Below, one piece after another: positions 37,498-46,214 of a stretch of 64,000 nt of DNA. Position 1 is the stretch's first letter. Every line of letters begins with the position of its first letter. Where the stretch lies: contig URFZ01000008.1 in the NCBI GenBank assembly GCA_900547165.1, positions 1-64,000 of the forward strand, read 5' to 3'. The notes beneath the pieces are model-generated. The model was not told where the DNA came from. It searched no databases and worked only from the letters and a program-made list of their open reading frames with translations. The translations under genes were made by a program, and so were the position numbers. Source of the DNA: an uncultured Eubacteriales bacterium (GTDB taxonomy: Bacteria; Bacillota; Clostridia; Oscillospirales; UBA644).

Positions 37498-38267
37498 AAC
37501 TGTTTAACAAAGAACTGTACTATCTTCTGAAAAAAACGGGCGTAACATATATTGCGACCGTATGCGGCGCGCTTATATGTCTCGGCATCACGTCTCTTGC
37601 AAACGTGATGTACTCGGTCGAACCGGAAATGATGTGGTGTCTGCGGATAATCGGCGTATTCTTTTTTGCCGTTTCCGTTCTGCTCTGCATAAGCGTTCAA
37701 CTGCTTGTCTTTATCCGCCGATTTACTTCAACGGTTATCGGAAACGAGGGCTATTTGACTTTTTCTTTGCCCGCCTCGACATATTCGATAGTTGCGGCAA
37801 AAGTCCTTGCAACGCTTTGCTGTTCGATGCTTTCTTTCGGACTTTGCGTTTTGAGCGCGTCTTTGCTTGCAGCGGTCTCCGACAATCTGAATTACGTTCT
37901 TTCGTTTATAATGATGTTCCTCGGCGACATAAACTATCCTCTTTCGGTCGCGCTTGTCGTATTCTTCTTTTTGAGTCAGATACTTTCGGCGTTTTTTGCC
38001 GTGTGCAACGGATTCAGAAAACCGCGCCGCCGAATTGCTTCCGCCGTTATATTTGCCGCGGTCGGAGTTTGTCAGACGCTTTGTGTTGCGGTTGTCGGCG
38101 TTTGCGTTCACTTTTTTGCGCCTTACGCATTTTATATGGGCAGCAGTACGTTCTTCTTCTCTTGGGTTCCGAGCCTTATCGTTATCGGCGTCTGTGCGGT
38201 TTCGAGCGTTGTTTTGTACTTCCTGCTTTGCGCAAAACTCAAAAAAGGGCTGACGCTTCCCGAATAA
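37488..38267 (+). CDS. ABC-2-like membrane protein
   Basis: The 259-residue protein has about six membrane spans and an N-terminal amphipathic MFLKLFNKELYYLLKKTG stretch, as in ABC-2 type permeases. It overlaps the ATP-binding gene by 10 bp, so the two products likely form one transporter. It is rich in Cys, Phe and Val. The substrate is unknown; peptide or antibiotic export and bacteriocin immunity are typical for this arrangement. Confidence 0.75.
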   Translation: MFLKLFNKELYYLLKKTGVTYIATVCGALICLGITSLANVMYSVEPEMMWCLRIIGVFFFAVSVLLCISVQLLVFIRRFTSTVIGNEGYLTFSLPASTYSIVAAKVLATLCCSMLSFGLCVLSASLLAAVSDNLNYVLSFIMMFLGDINYPLSVALVVFFFLSQILSAFFAVCNGFRKPRRRIASAVIFAAVGVCQTLCVAVVGVCVHFFAPYAFYMGSSTFFFSWVPSLIVIGVCAVSSVVLYFLLCAKLKKGLTLPE

Positions 38268-38278
38268 GCGTGATATAC

Positions 38279-38307
38279 TTGCAAAAGTAAGAATTTTATG
38301 ATATACT
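38279..38307 (+). promoter_or_regulatory. Promoter of hom-lysC
   Basis: TTGCAA (38279-38284), 17-bp spacer, TATACT (38302-38307), about 50 bp before hom. Confidence 0.65.
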
Positions 38308-38359
38308 GTGTCAAGGAATATATTTGGCATAAACAAAACCTGAAACGGAGTGAGAAAAA

Positions 38360-39421
38360 ATGATAGGAGTAGCAGTTATGGGTTACGGCGTCGTAGGTTC
38401 GGGCGTTGTTGAACTCATCGACCAAAACAACAAGATTTTTTCGGAGAAAATAGGACAGGACATTGCGGTTAAGCATATCCTTGATGTCCGCGATTTCCCC
38501 GGCAACAAATATGAGAGCCTGATTACAAAGGATTTCAACGATATTTTGTCCGACCCCGAAACGGAAATAGTCTGCGAGACCATCGGTGGAGCGAAGGTCG
38601 CTTACGATTTCACGAAAAGGTGTCTTTGCGCGGGCAAAAGCGTTGTGACTTCCAACAAGGAACTTGTTGCGACACACGGCACGGAACTTTTGGCGCTTGC
38701 AAAAGAACACGGTGTCGATTATATGTTTGAAGCGGCTGTCGGCGGCGGTATTCCCATAATCCGCCCGCTTATCAACTGCCTTGCCGCAAACAGGATAGAC
38801 AAGATAGTCGGTATTCTGAACGGTACGACGAACTACATCTTAACAAAGATGATAAAAGAAAATTCGACGTTTGCAGATGCGCTCAAAGAAGCGCAGAGAC
38901 TCGGCTATGCGGAAGCCGACCCCTCCGCCGACGTTGACGGCAAAGATACTTGCAGAAAAATATGTATTCTTGCCGACCTTGCATTCGGTAAAGCGGTCGA
39001 TCCCGACAAGGTATATACAAAGGGCATACGCGAAATAACGCTTGAAGACGTTGCAACAGCCGAAAAACACGGCTGCGTTATAAAACTGCTCGGCTACGCC
39101 GAAAGACTTGCGGACGGCAATGTTGCGATATTCGTCAGCCCCTGCGCCGTTAAAAAGGACAGCCAACTTGCCAATGTCGACGACGTTTACAACGGCATAA
39201 TGGTCGGCGGCGACGCTGTGGGTGACGTTGTGTTCTACGGCAGAGGTGCGGGCAAGTTCCCGACGGCAAGCGCGGTGTGCGGCGACGTTATAGATGTCGC
39301 AAGAAACTGCGGAAAGCATAATATATCATGGAAGGACTGCGGCGAAGATTTCGTTCGCGGAGCCGATGATATAGGGCTCAAATATCTTGAAGGAACGGAT
39401 ATTCTGATGCCCGAATGCTGA
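38360..39421 (+). CDS. hom: Homoserine dehydrogenase
   Basis: This enzyme reduces aspartate semialdehyde to homoserine with NAD(P)H, the branch point to threonine and methionine. The 353-residue protein has the Rossmann GYGVVGSG start, the conserved GILNGTTNYILTKM segment, and the substrate-binding AEADPSADVDGKD. The common Gram-positive form is about 430 residues with a C-terminal ACT domain; here that domain is missing, so end-product inhibition by threonine may be absent. ACGGAGTGAG precedes the ATG. It is followed after 15 bp by lysC. Confidence 0.94.
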   Translation: MIGVAVMGYGVVGSGVVELIDQNNKIFSEKIGQDIAVKHILDVRDFPGNKYESLITKDFNDILSDPETEIVCETIGGAKVAYDFTKRCLCAGKSVVTSNKELVATHGTELLALAKEHGVDYMFEAAVGGGIPIIRPLINCLAANRIDKIVGILNGTTNYILTKMIKENSTFADALKEAQRLGYAEADPSADVDGKDTCRKICILADLAFGKAVDPDKVYTKGIREITLEDVATAEKHGCVIKLLGYAERLADGNVAIFVSPCAVKKDSQLANVDDVYNGIMVGGDAVGDVVFYGRGAGKFPTASAVCGDVIDVARNCGKHNISWKDCGEDFVRGADDIGLKYLEGTDILMPEC

Positions 39422-39436
39422 TGTAGGGGTTAAAAT

Positions 39437-40633
39437 ATGAGTTTGATCGTTCAAAAATTCGGAGGTTCCTCCGTTGCGGACAAAGAAAGACTTTTTAATG
39501 TTGCAGGTATAATCTCCGACGCTTATCGCAGCGGCGACCGCGTTGTCGTTGTCGTTTCCGCCCAAGGGGACACGACCGACGACCTGCTCGCAAAAGCCGC
39601 GGAAATATCAGACAGCCCGTCAAAAAGAGAACTCGATATGCTTCTCTCGACAGGTGAACAGATCTCCGCTTCGCTGCTTGCCATAGCGCTCGAAACAATG
39701 CGTATTCCCGTTGTTTCCCTGAATGCGTGGCAGGTCGGGATAAGTTCGGACAGCAACTATTCAAACGCAAAAATCAAGAAAATAGATACGGAAAGACTGT
39801 TCCGCGAACTTGACGGCGGGAAAGTCGTTATAGTCACGGGTTTTCAGGGTATCAACAAGTTCGATGACGTGACAACGCTCGGCAGAGGCGGTTCTGATAC
39901 GACCGCAGTTGCGCTTGCCGCAGTTCTGAAAGCCGACAGGTGTCAGATATACACGGACGTGGACGGCGTTTACACCGCCGACCCGAGAAAAGTTCCGTCG
40001 GCGAAAAAACTGAAAGAAATTTCATACGACGAGATGCTTGAACTTGCGTCTCTCGGCGCGCAGGTATTGCATAACCGCTCCGTCGAAATGGCGAAAAAAT
40101 ATCACGTCGAACTTGAAGTTCTTTCAAGCTTCGAAAAAATCTCGGGAACCGTGGTCAGGGAGGACGTAAAAGTGGAAAAAATGCTTGTAACGGGCGTCGC
40201 AAAAGATACGAACGTTGCCCGAATATCCGTTATCGGGCTTGAAGACGTTCCGGGCGTCGCGTTTCGCCTGTTCTCGCTTATGGGACAGAAAAACATTGTC
40301 GTTGACATAATTCTTCAATCTATCGGACGAAACGGAACAAAGGATATTTCGTTCACAGTTTCCGAAAATCAACTTCCGCTTGCTGTCTCCGTTCTGGAAG
40401 ACGTTTACGGCAAAGGCAGCGTTTCGGTTGAAAGCGATGTCGCAAAAGTTTCCGTCGTCGGAGCGGGAATGGAAACAAACGCCGGGGTCGCCGCCAAAAT
40501 GTTCGAGGCTCTTTATTCCGTCGGCGCGAATATCCACATGATAAGCACCTCGGAGATAAAGATCTCCGTCCTTATAGACCGCAACGATGCCGACAAAGCC
40601 GTTGCCGCCATACACGAGGCGTTTATCGGTTGA
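39437..40633 (+). CDS. lysC: Aspartate kinase
   Basis: Aspartokinase phosphorylates L-aspartate, the first step to lysine, threonine and methionine. The 398-residue protein starts with the kinase signature VQKFGGSSVAD, has the GRGGSDTTAVALAA segment and TDVDGVYTADPR, and ends with two ACT domains (about 262-398; VSVVGAGMETNAGVAAKMF) that bind regulatory amino acids. GTAGGGGTT precedes the ATG. It forms a two-gene operon with hom, followed by a hairpin terminator. Confidence 0.95.
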   Translation: MSLIVQKFGGSSVADKERLFNVAGIISDAYRSGDRVVVVVSAQGDTTDDLLAKAAEISDSPSKRELDMLLSTGEQISASLLAIALETMRIPVVSLNAWQVGISSDSNYSNAKIKKIDTERLFRELDGGKVVIVTGFQGINKFDDVTTLGRGGSDTTAVALAAVLKADRCQIYTDVDGVYTADPRKVPSAKKLKEISYDEMLELASLGAQVLHNRSVEMAKKYHVELEVLSSFEKISGTVVREDVKVEKMLVTGVAKDTNVARISVIGLEDVPGVAFRLFSLMGQKNIVVDIILQSIGRNGTKDISFTVSENQLPLAVSVLEDVYGKGSVSVESDVAKVSVVGAGMETNAGVAAKMFEALYSVGANIHMISTSEIKISVLIDRNDADKAVAAIHEAFIG

Positions 40634-40678
40634 CGCGGGACATAAAAATCCAATCGCAAAAATTTGAAAAAGAAAATA

Positions 40679-40715
40679 ACGGGAAGTAAAAAGCGCAAGT
40701 TTTTACTCCCCGTTT
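40679..40715 (+). terminator. hom-lysC terminator hairpin (A/U-apical type)
   Basis: AACGGGAAGTAAAAA pairs with TTTTTACTCCCCGTT (one mismatch) over GCGCAAG, with GCAA as tetraloop, then TTATTATATTATG. Confidence 0.75.
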
Positions 40716-40765
40716 TATTATATTATGTTTTTCTTATAAAGACGGATAAACACAATATTTAAGAA

Positions 40766-40799
40766 AAGACTGCGCCGCGAATTTCGCGGCGCAGTCTTA
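40766..40799. terminator. Terminator of the DUF4091 gene (bidirectional)
   Basis: AAGACTGCGCCGCGA pairs with TCGCGGCGCAGTCTT over ATT. On the minus strand a TTTTCTT run follows. Confidence 0.85.
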
Positions 40800-40815
40800 T
40801 GCGTTTTTCTTTTTG

Positions 40816-42501
40816 TCAGATGTTCTTCGCGATCGTGTCGATAACTCGGTCTTTGAGCGTCAGAAGATATTCGTCGTTGCGCGGATAGTCGTGGAACGTC
40901 ATTTCGCCCTCTACACCGTCGTTGACAAGCGCCATGGTCGCATCTCTGCCAACAAGGCTTTCGCAGAGTTCGAGCAGTCGTTGGTCTTGAAGCGCTTCCG
41001 CAAACTGCATACCGTGCAGGCTTCTGTAAGCCGTTCCGTTCGGCGCGGGGTAAACCACGAATGTGTCGCCTGCGGGAACCCAGTTGTCTCCGCTGACGTC
41101 AACGAACGGGTTGACGATGTGCCATGAACTTGCGCTGTAATAGAAGTTGTATCCCCATTGCAGGAAGCCGTCTATTGCGTATTTGTAAAGCTGAACGCCT
41201 ATTATTTCCGTGCGTCTGCCCGGCATACTGAGGAAACGGTTCGAGACCTTGTCGTGCTGTGCGCAACAATAATATACCCAACGCATAGGCAAATCCTGTT
41301 CGAGGAACGGGTATGCCGCGGTTATTGCGGGAATAGGCATCGCTATCTGCCCTTTTTCATAAAACTCAAAGTCAGAGAGCGCGTCTATGACGGGATAGCC
41401 TTCAAACAGGTCGATAACGCTGTTTTTGGACGCGCAGTAAGAGTCGTAGACCGCCGTGTTCGGCTCGTCCGAAATGTGGAAGAAGCATTTTTTATCGACG
41501 CCGAGCGTTTTGAGGTGTTCGATAAGATTTTTGATGAAAGCGCGGATAAACGCCGTGTATTCGGGACTTACCGCGTCGGTCGTCCAGCCGAATATCTCGG
41601 TCTTATCCTTTGCGCCGTCAACGTAAGCCGTAACTTTCGGCGCGTTTGCCGCGCTCCATTGACTGAACAGGTGCGAAATTTCAAAATATTCGATGCCGCA
41701 GCGTTCGCACATTTGAACCCAGCGGTCAAGGTTTGCGTATTCAAACGTGTAGTCGTCGCCGTTTTTATAAATATCGACAAGTCCGACATCGGGACGCTGC
41801 CAGCCTTTGCCCGTGTCAAGCGGCGGCGTCAGAACGGGGGTAAGAATCATGTTCATGCCCTCGGAGACCGCTTCGCGGACAAAGTTTTCGATTATCTGCC
41901 AATGGCGTTCGCCGTAAATGTCGCAGTCGTAATACGTTGCAAGGCAGTCGTTATGGAACCAGTTTGTGTAAATGAGCTTCTGCTTCGGAAGCATTGCGTT
42001 CACGACTTCCACCGTCACTTCCGTTCCGCCGAGGAAATCGCCGTCCTTGTAAAACTCAAACGCGACGGGATATGTTCCCGGGGCTATGCCGTCCGCTTTT
42101 TCGATAAGAACGTAAAACGCACGCAGGCGGGAAGAGAAAATTCTGTGAAAGCGCGGGGAAGCGGGCATGAGCAGGTCGGGATAAAGTCCCGATGTCTTGC
42201 GCAAATAGTCGTCGTCCGTTTCGTCGTAACACGGCTTGTAATTCGGAACTTCTTCAATCGAATAAAGCGTTATGTAATCTTTAAGGGGCGAATCTATTAC
42301 GAGCTCCGCCGCTATTTCTCCGTCAAGTTCGGGTGTCTTTTTGATATATGCCACCTGAAAAGCCAGACGCTGATTTTTCAGCATTCTGAAAGAGTTTTTC
42401 TCTTTCTTTGAGTCAAATTTTTCGTCCGAAAAGCATTTTTCGCAAGAGGGCAGAGCCTTTGCGAGAACCGCTTTGATGTCAGGGCATACCGTATTATTCA
42501 T
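40816..42501 (-). CDS. DUF4091-domain protein, glycosidase-like barrel
   Basis: The 561-residue protein has an N-terminal beta-sandwich (about 1-165) and an alpha/beta barrel (about 175-500) of the DUF4091 type, related to glycoside hydrolase folds. Acidic barrel segments such as FHISDEPN and YFEISHLFSQW may hold catalytic residues, but I cannot assign them. There is no signal peptide, so it acts in the cytoplasm, perhaps on imported oligosaccharides. GGAGGAAATT lies just before the ATG. It is a single gene with its own terminator. Confidence 0.8.
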   Translation of the reverse strand: MNNTVCPDIKAVLAKALPSCEKCFSDEKFDSKKEKNSFRMLKNQRLAFQVAYIKKTPELDGEIAAELVIDSPLKDYITLYSIEEVPNYKPCYDETDDDYLRKTSGLYPDLLMPASPRFHRIFSSRLRAFYVLIEKADGIAPGTYPVAFEFYKDGDFLGGTEVTVEVVNAMLPKQKLIYTNWFHNDCLATYYDCDIYGERHWQIIENFVREAVSEGMNMILTPVLTPPLDTGKGWQRPDVGLVDIYKNGDDYTFEYANLDRWVQMCERCGIEYFEISHLFSQWSAANAPKVTAYVDGAKDKTEIFGWTTDAVSPEYTAFIRAFIKNLIEHLKTLGVDKKCFFHISDEPNTAVYDSYCASKNSVIDLFEGYPVIDALSDFEFYEKGQIAMPIPAITAAYPFLEQDLPMRWVYYCCAQHDKVSNRFLSMPGRRTEIIGVQLYKYAIDGFLQWGYNFYYSASSWHIVNPFVDVSGDNWVPAGDTFVVYPAPNGTAYRSLHGMQFAEALQDQRLLELCESLVGRDATMALVNDGVEGEMTFHDYPRNDEYLLTLKDRVIDTIAKNI

Positions 42502-42535
42502 AATTTCCTCCGTTTGGGGTTCTTAATTATTTTCA

Positions 42536-42564
42536 TTGACAAAATCCGCACCGTGCGGTATAAT
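42536..42564 (+). promoter_or_regulatory. Consensus promoter with spacer dyad, reading antisense into the radical SAM gene
   Basis: TTGACA (42536-42541), 17-bp spacer, TATAAT (42559-42564) on the plus strand. The spacer carries CCGCAC-C-GTGCGG (42546-42558). Downstream lies the 3' end of the minus-strand radical SAM gene; the next plus-strand gene is about 980 bp away. On the minus strand the same dyad could be a weak terminator. Confidence 0.5.
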
Positions 42565-43514
42565 TATTTTGAGCCTTTTGAGAATACTATTCCGTCTTCG
42601 TATTCGCCGCATTTCATTCCCTGCACCGTGCCTCTTTGGAAAAGGTAGGTCATCAGTTCGTTTTGGAGCCAACGCCATGAGCGTCCCCAATTCGAGAACA
42701 CGCAACCTTCTTCGGGACAGCGCGCAAAAAAGCGTTCCACGCTGACATTAGGAGACAGGTATTCGAGAAATACCGCGACACGTTCGAAATATTCTTCGTA
42801 ACCGCAGATTTCAAATTCGCCGTTCAGATATTGCTCCGCCATCGGCGTTCCCTGCATAAGGAACAGGTTGTGAAGTTTGACGGTGTCGTTTTTCATCACG
42901 GAGACCAGCTGCGCAGCCTCTTTGACATCTCCGATTTCATCTGTGGGCAGATTGGGAATAAGATGCGTGCAAAGCCCGAACCCGTGCGCTTTTATGCGAA
43001 GCGCCGCGCCGATGTATTCCGCAAGCGTGTGCCCGCGTCCGATCATGCGGAGCGTTTTTGTGTTTGCGGTTTGCAGTCCGAGTTCAAAGGTGACGTCTAT
43101 TCCGTATTTTTCGTGAAATTTGCTCGCAATCTTCAAATATGTTTCGGATACACAGTCGGGACGCGTCGAAACCGACAGTTCGACTATATCGTCTGCCGCG
43201 CAGTCGTTTATAACTCTTTCAAAATCTTCCGGCGGGAGATATGTATTCGTATAATTCTGCAGATAAGCGATGAACTTTTTCGCTTTGTATCTGCTGCCCA
43301 TATATTCTCTGTTTATTTGCAGCTGCTCTTTGACGGGCGTTGCAGTGTCAAGGCTTTCGAAGCCCGCGCCGACTTCGCCGCAAAAACGGCAGCCGCCGCA
43401 GCCGCGTGTTCCGTCCCTGTTCGGGCACGAAACGGGCAGATTGACGGGGAGTTTGTATATCTTTTCCCCGTATTTTTCTTTCAGCATTGTGCCGTAATCG
43501 TTGTAAATACGCAT
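42564..43514 (-). CDS. Radical SAM protein, YhcC/TIGR01212-like
   Basis: The 316-residue protein belongs to the radical SAM superfamily. The cluster site is the unusual Cys-rich segment CPNRDGTRGCGGCRFC (about 30-45), as in the YhcC-type family, which uses a longer spacing than CX3CX2C. VELSVSTRPDC, ELGLQTANTKTL and HLIPNLPTDE continue the family pattern. The biochemical role is not established; RNA or protein modification has been proposed for relatives. CGGAG lies 8 bp before the ATG. It diverges from the HAD gene with almost no intergenic space. Confidence 0.85.
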   Translation of the reverse strand: MRIYNDYGTMLKEKYGEKIYKLPVNLPVSCPNRDGTRGCGGCRFCGEVGAGFESLDTATPVKEQLQINREYMGSRYKAKKFIAYLQNYTNTYLPPEDFERVINDCAADDIVELSVSTRPDCVSETYLKIASKFHEKYGIDVTFELGLQTANTKTLRMIGRGHTLAEYIGAALRIKAHGFGLCTHLIPNLPTDEIGDVKEAAQLVSVMKNDTVKLHNLFLMQGTPMAEQYLNGEFEICGYEEYFERVAVFLEYLSPNVSVERFFARCPEEGCVFSNWGRSWRWLQNELMTYLFQRGTVQGMKCGEYEDGIVFSKGSK

Positions 43515-43541
43515 TTATAAATCTCCGAGAGGATGAAAAAC

Positions 43542-44336
43542 GTGAACGCTTTCGAACTTACAAAAAACAAAAAACTGTTTCTTCTTGATATGGACGGCAC
43601 CGTTTATCACGGTGATGTTCCCATTCAGGGCGCGACGGATTTTATAAAAAGTCTTTGCCGAACGGGCGCAGACTATATCTTTATGACAAACAACTCTTCA
43701 AAAAGCGCGGACGCATATCTTGAAAAACTTCATCGGCTCGGGTTTCCCGCCGAAAATAAGAATATTTTGACTTCCGGTCAGGCAGCCGCCGTTTTTCTTT
43801 GCAAAAAGAAAGGACACGCCGCCGTTTACGTTATGGGAACCGCGTCTTTGAGACGGGAACTTGCTTGTTACGGTCTTGACGTCCGAACCGAACCCGATAA
43901 GGACATAGACTTTTTGCTCGTCGGTTACGATACGGAACTGACATACAAAAAAATGGAAGACGCCTGCGAACTTATTTGCCGCGGCGTTCCGTTTTTCGCA
44001 ACGAATCCCGATGTGGTCTGCCCCGCACCGAACGGCAGGTATCTGCCCGACTGCGCAACGATGTGCTACTGTCTTGAAAAAGCGACGGGCAAAACGCCGT
44101 TTTATATAGGAAAACCGCGACCCGAAATGCCGCTTGCGGCGCTGTCCGTTTTCGGCGTTGATAAAAAGGACGCCGTCGTGGTCGGCGACCGACTGTATAC
44201 GGACATCAAGTGCGGCGTAAATGCCGGGATAGATACCGTTCTTGTCCTCTCGGGTGAAAGCACCGTTGCCGACATCGAAAAATTCGGCGTAATGCCGACC
44301 GCCGTGGCGGAAAGCGTTCGCGAAATGATAAGATAG
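43542..44336 (+). CDS. HAD-superfamily phosphatase, NagD-like (class IIA)
   Basis: The protein (264 residues from GTG 43542) is a HAD hydrolase of the NagD/4-nitrophenylphosphatase group, which dephosphorylates small phosphorylated metabolites. Motif I is FLLDMDGTVYHG, motif II FMTNNSSKS, and motif III/IV GKPRPEMPL...VVGDRLYTDIKCG. I favour GTG 43542 because GAGAGG lies 9 bp upstream; ATG 43533 touches that site and would add three residues. Its start is only 27 bp from the divergent radical SAM start. Confidence 0.88.
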   Translation: MNAFELTKNKKLFLLDMDGTVYHGDVPIQGATDFIKSLCRTGADYIFMTNNSSKSADAYLEKLHRLGFPAENKNILTSGQAAAVFLCKKKGHAAVYVMGTASLRRELACYGLDVRTEPDKDIDFLLVGYDTELTYKKMEDACELICRGVPFFATNPDVVCPAPNGRYLPDCATMCYCLEKATGKTPFYIGKPRPEMPLAALSVFGVDKKDAVVVGDRLYTDIKCGVNAGIDTVLVLSGESTVADIEKFGVMPTAVAESVREMIR

Positions 44337-44345
44337 AACCGAAAA

Positions 44346-45668
44346 TCAGTCCATATCTATCTTTATGCGCTCTCTGTCCTTGCTCTTTTTGTTTTTCGTT
44401 CTGCGCTTGTTACCCGAGACTTTCGCTATCGTATAAACGGCTATCGCCAAGGCGACAACGACGATTATCGCAATAAAGAAAGGTCCTTTGAAAAATGAAT
44501 TTATCGCTTGTGTGAATTTTTCCATGGTGTCAACTTCGACTGCGGTTTTCGTTACGAGGTCGGACGTTCCGTAGACCTGTCCGTTATAGCGGAGGATCAG
44601 CGTTCCGAGTTTTTCGCCGCGCCCTATCGGTGCATCTATTTGCTCCGGTGCGTCTATGACCTTTTCGATAAGCGATTGGTCAAAACTTTTCGGAAGCAGC
44701 GCGTTTATATCGCTTGTTACGGTCAGAACAACAAAATCGGCATTCTTCCCCGTCCTTACTCCGACTTCGCAGACCGTGTCGCCTTTTGAAATGAGACGCG
44801 TCGAAACATATTCGTTCTTTGCGAACCGAACCATTTGTTTTAAGTCGTTGTAAACGTTGACTATACCCTCCGTGTCCGCCGCAATGGCAAGAACTCGCAT
44901 ATTCTTTGTTGTCGTGACGCACGCGGAACTGTAACCGCCGTCCGCGGAAGAATAAACGCCGAGCCCTGTTATGTCGGAGATATAATAATCAGATGACGGA
45001 ACTATCGTGGAATTATAAGAATAAAGCGTTCTGCTTTCGCCGTTCACGGTTATCGTTACAACCGGCGAACTGATAAATTCTCCGAAACGTTCAAGCGTCA
45101 GCGCGTGTTGCAGAATCACGGAAATATCCGCTATCGTGGTAGTCTTTGACGTCGCGGTAAAATAACTGTTCACGCCGCCGAAAGAAGTTTCCGAAACGCC
45201 GAGGTCTCGGACGTATGAGTTCATCGTTTCGATAAAAGATGCCGTTCCCTTGTTGTTGACGTAGTGCGCAATGGCAATACAAGCTTCCTGAGAAGCGGAA
45301 GTCAGCGCCGCTTTTACGAGGTCTTCCAAAGAAATGACATCTCCCGCACGGAGTTTTGCGGCACTCAACTGCGCCGTTTCGTCTATTACTGCTTCCGTTA
45401 TCGTTACGGTCTTTGTCAGATCGGGTTCCGATTCAATCAGTATCATGCAGGTTACGACATTCGGCAGAAATCCGCAATAAAAAGGCTCATCCGCGCGCGA
45501 AGAGTAAAGAACCATATTTGTGTCGATGTTGACAAGAAGCGTCCGCCTGCACGTCGGCGTAAGCGTATTTTCCTCTTCTTCCGCAAACGCGGGCAAAAAG
45601 ACCGACAACGTCAGAAAAACGGTCAGTATAACGGAAAGTATTCTCAAAACGCTTTTTCGAACGGTCAT
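44346..45668 (-). CDS. Degenerate D-Ala-D-Ala carboxypeptidase (S11) homologue, membrane-anchored
   Basis: The 440-residue protein has a signal peptide (about 1-29, SVFLPAFA), a PBP5-like S11 fold and a C-terminal membrane anchor (about 393-415) with a very basic tail. Alignment by eye with DacA/DacF places the three active-site motifs, all changed: SxxK becomes FLPN (67-70), the SxN region becomes ASQ (125-127), and KTG becomes ITG (233-235). It is therefore probably a non-catalytic relative that binds rather than cleaves wall peptides. AAGGAG precedes the ATG, and a TATACT-like -10 (45711-45706) lies upstream. Confidence 0.8.
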   Translation of the reverse strand: MTVRKSVLRILSVILTVFLTLSVFLPAFAEEEENTLTPTCRRTLLVNIDTNMVLYSSRADEPFYCGFLPNVVTCMILIESEPDLTKTVTITEAVIDETAQLSAAKLRAGDVISLEDLVKAALTSASQEACIAIAHYVNNKGTASFIETMNSYVRDLGVSETSFGGVNSYFTATSKTTTIADISVILQHALTLERFGEFISSPVVTITVNGESRTLYSYNSTIVPSSDYYISDITGLGVYSSADGGYSSACVTTTKNMRVLAIAADTEGIVNVYNDLKQMVRFAKNEYVSTRLISKGDTVCEVGVRTGKNADFVVLTVTSDINALLPKSFDQSLIEKVIDAPEQIDAPIGRGEKLGTLILRYNGQVYGTSDLVTKTAVEVDTMEKFTQAINSFFKGPFFIAIIVVVALAIAVYTIAKVSGNKRRTKNKKSKDRERIKIDMD

Positions 45669-45861
45669 CGGCGGTGTCTCCTTGCAAAAATCTGTTATTA
45701 AATACAGTATACCATATATTTTGCGTTTTGGCTATACTTAAATTATTAAAATTTATAATTTTTTATATTAAGGTTTCCTCTATTCATTTTTTGTTCGGAC
45801 AAAAAAAACGGCGAAAATGCCGCGGGACGCGGAAAAATAACAAAAAATTCAAAAATCACTC

Positions 45862-45890
45862 TTGAAAAGGGATTTCTTTTATGTTATAAT
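45862..45890 (+). promoter_or_regulatory. Promoter of rpmG-secE-nusG-rplK-rplA
   Basis: TTGAAA (45862-45867), 17-bp spacer, TATAAT (45885-45890). The leader to rpmG is about 150 nt. Confidence 0.8.
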
Positions 45891-45896
45891 GTTGAT

Positions 45897-46037
45897 ACCT
45901 TGCGTAAAGGTGCTTTGTCGTGCTGCCCGTTCCAAGGCGGCTCGTGGCTGAAACGCCGACAAAAAGAGGTAGTGCAAGCCTCTTCAAAAGCGTTGAAGCA
46001 AGCCCTTTCAATACCTGCAAGGGAGGCAATTTTATAA
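45897..46037 (+). promoter_or_regulatory. Structured leader before rpmG
   Basis: TTTGTCG (45914-45920) pairs with CGACAAA (45957-45963) and encloses GCTGCC/GGCGGC (45922-45927 with 45936-45941) and a small GGC/GCC hairpin, giving a three-way junction. AAGAGG/CCTCTT (45964-45969 with 45979-45984) and CCCTT/AAGGG follow before the GGAGG. It does not match an r-protein leader I can name. Confidence 0.5.
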
Positions 46038-46050
46038 GGAGGTGCCGTCA

Positions 46051-46203
46051 ATGGGAAAAGATAAGGTTGTTCTTGCCTGCTCCGAATGCAAGCAGAGAAA
46101 TTATTTCACAACCAAAAACAAGAAAAACGATCCGGACAGACTTGAAATGAAGAAGCATTGTAAGTTCTGTAAGAAACACACATTGCACAAAGAAACCAAG
46201 TAG
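46051..46203 (+). CDS. rpmG: 50S ribosomal protein L33 (zinc-binding form)
   Basis: This 50-residue large-subunit protein carries two CxxC pairs (CSEC near residue 11 and CKFC near residue 38), marking the zinc-binding C+ form. The sequence starts [14 protein letters not shown] and ends HTLHKETK, typical of L33. AAGGAGG lies about 8 bp before the ATG. It is the first gene of the secE-nusG-rplKA operon, behind a structured leader. Confidence 0.95.
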   Translation: MGKDKVVLACSECKQRNYFTTKNKKNDPDRLEMKKHCKFCKKHTLHKETK

Positions 46204-46214
46204 GAGGACGCGAA

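Noticed and set aside
41158..42411. 417-codon plus-strand ORF opposite the DUF4091 gene
   Set aside because: Its sequence shows no domain pattern and the minus-strand gene has a clear start, fold and terminator.
45674..45865. 63-codon plus-strand ORF between the S11 gene and the rpmG promoter
   Set aside because: It lies in AT-rich promoter DNA, has no ribosome site and overlaps the rpmG -35.
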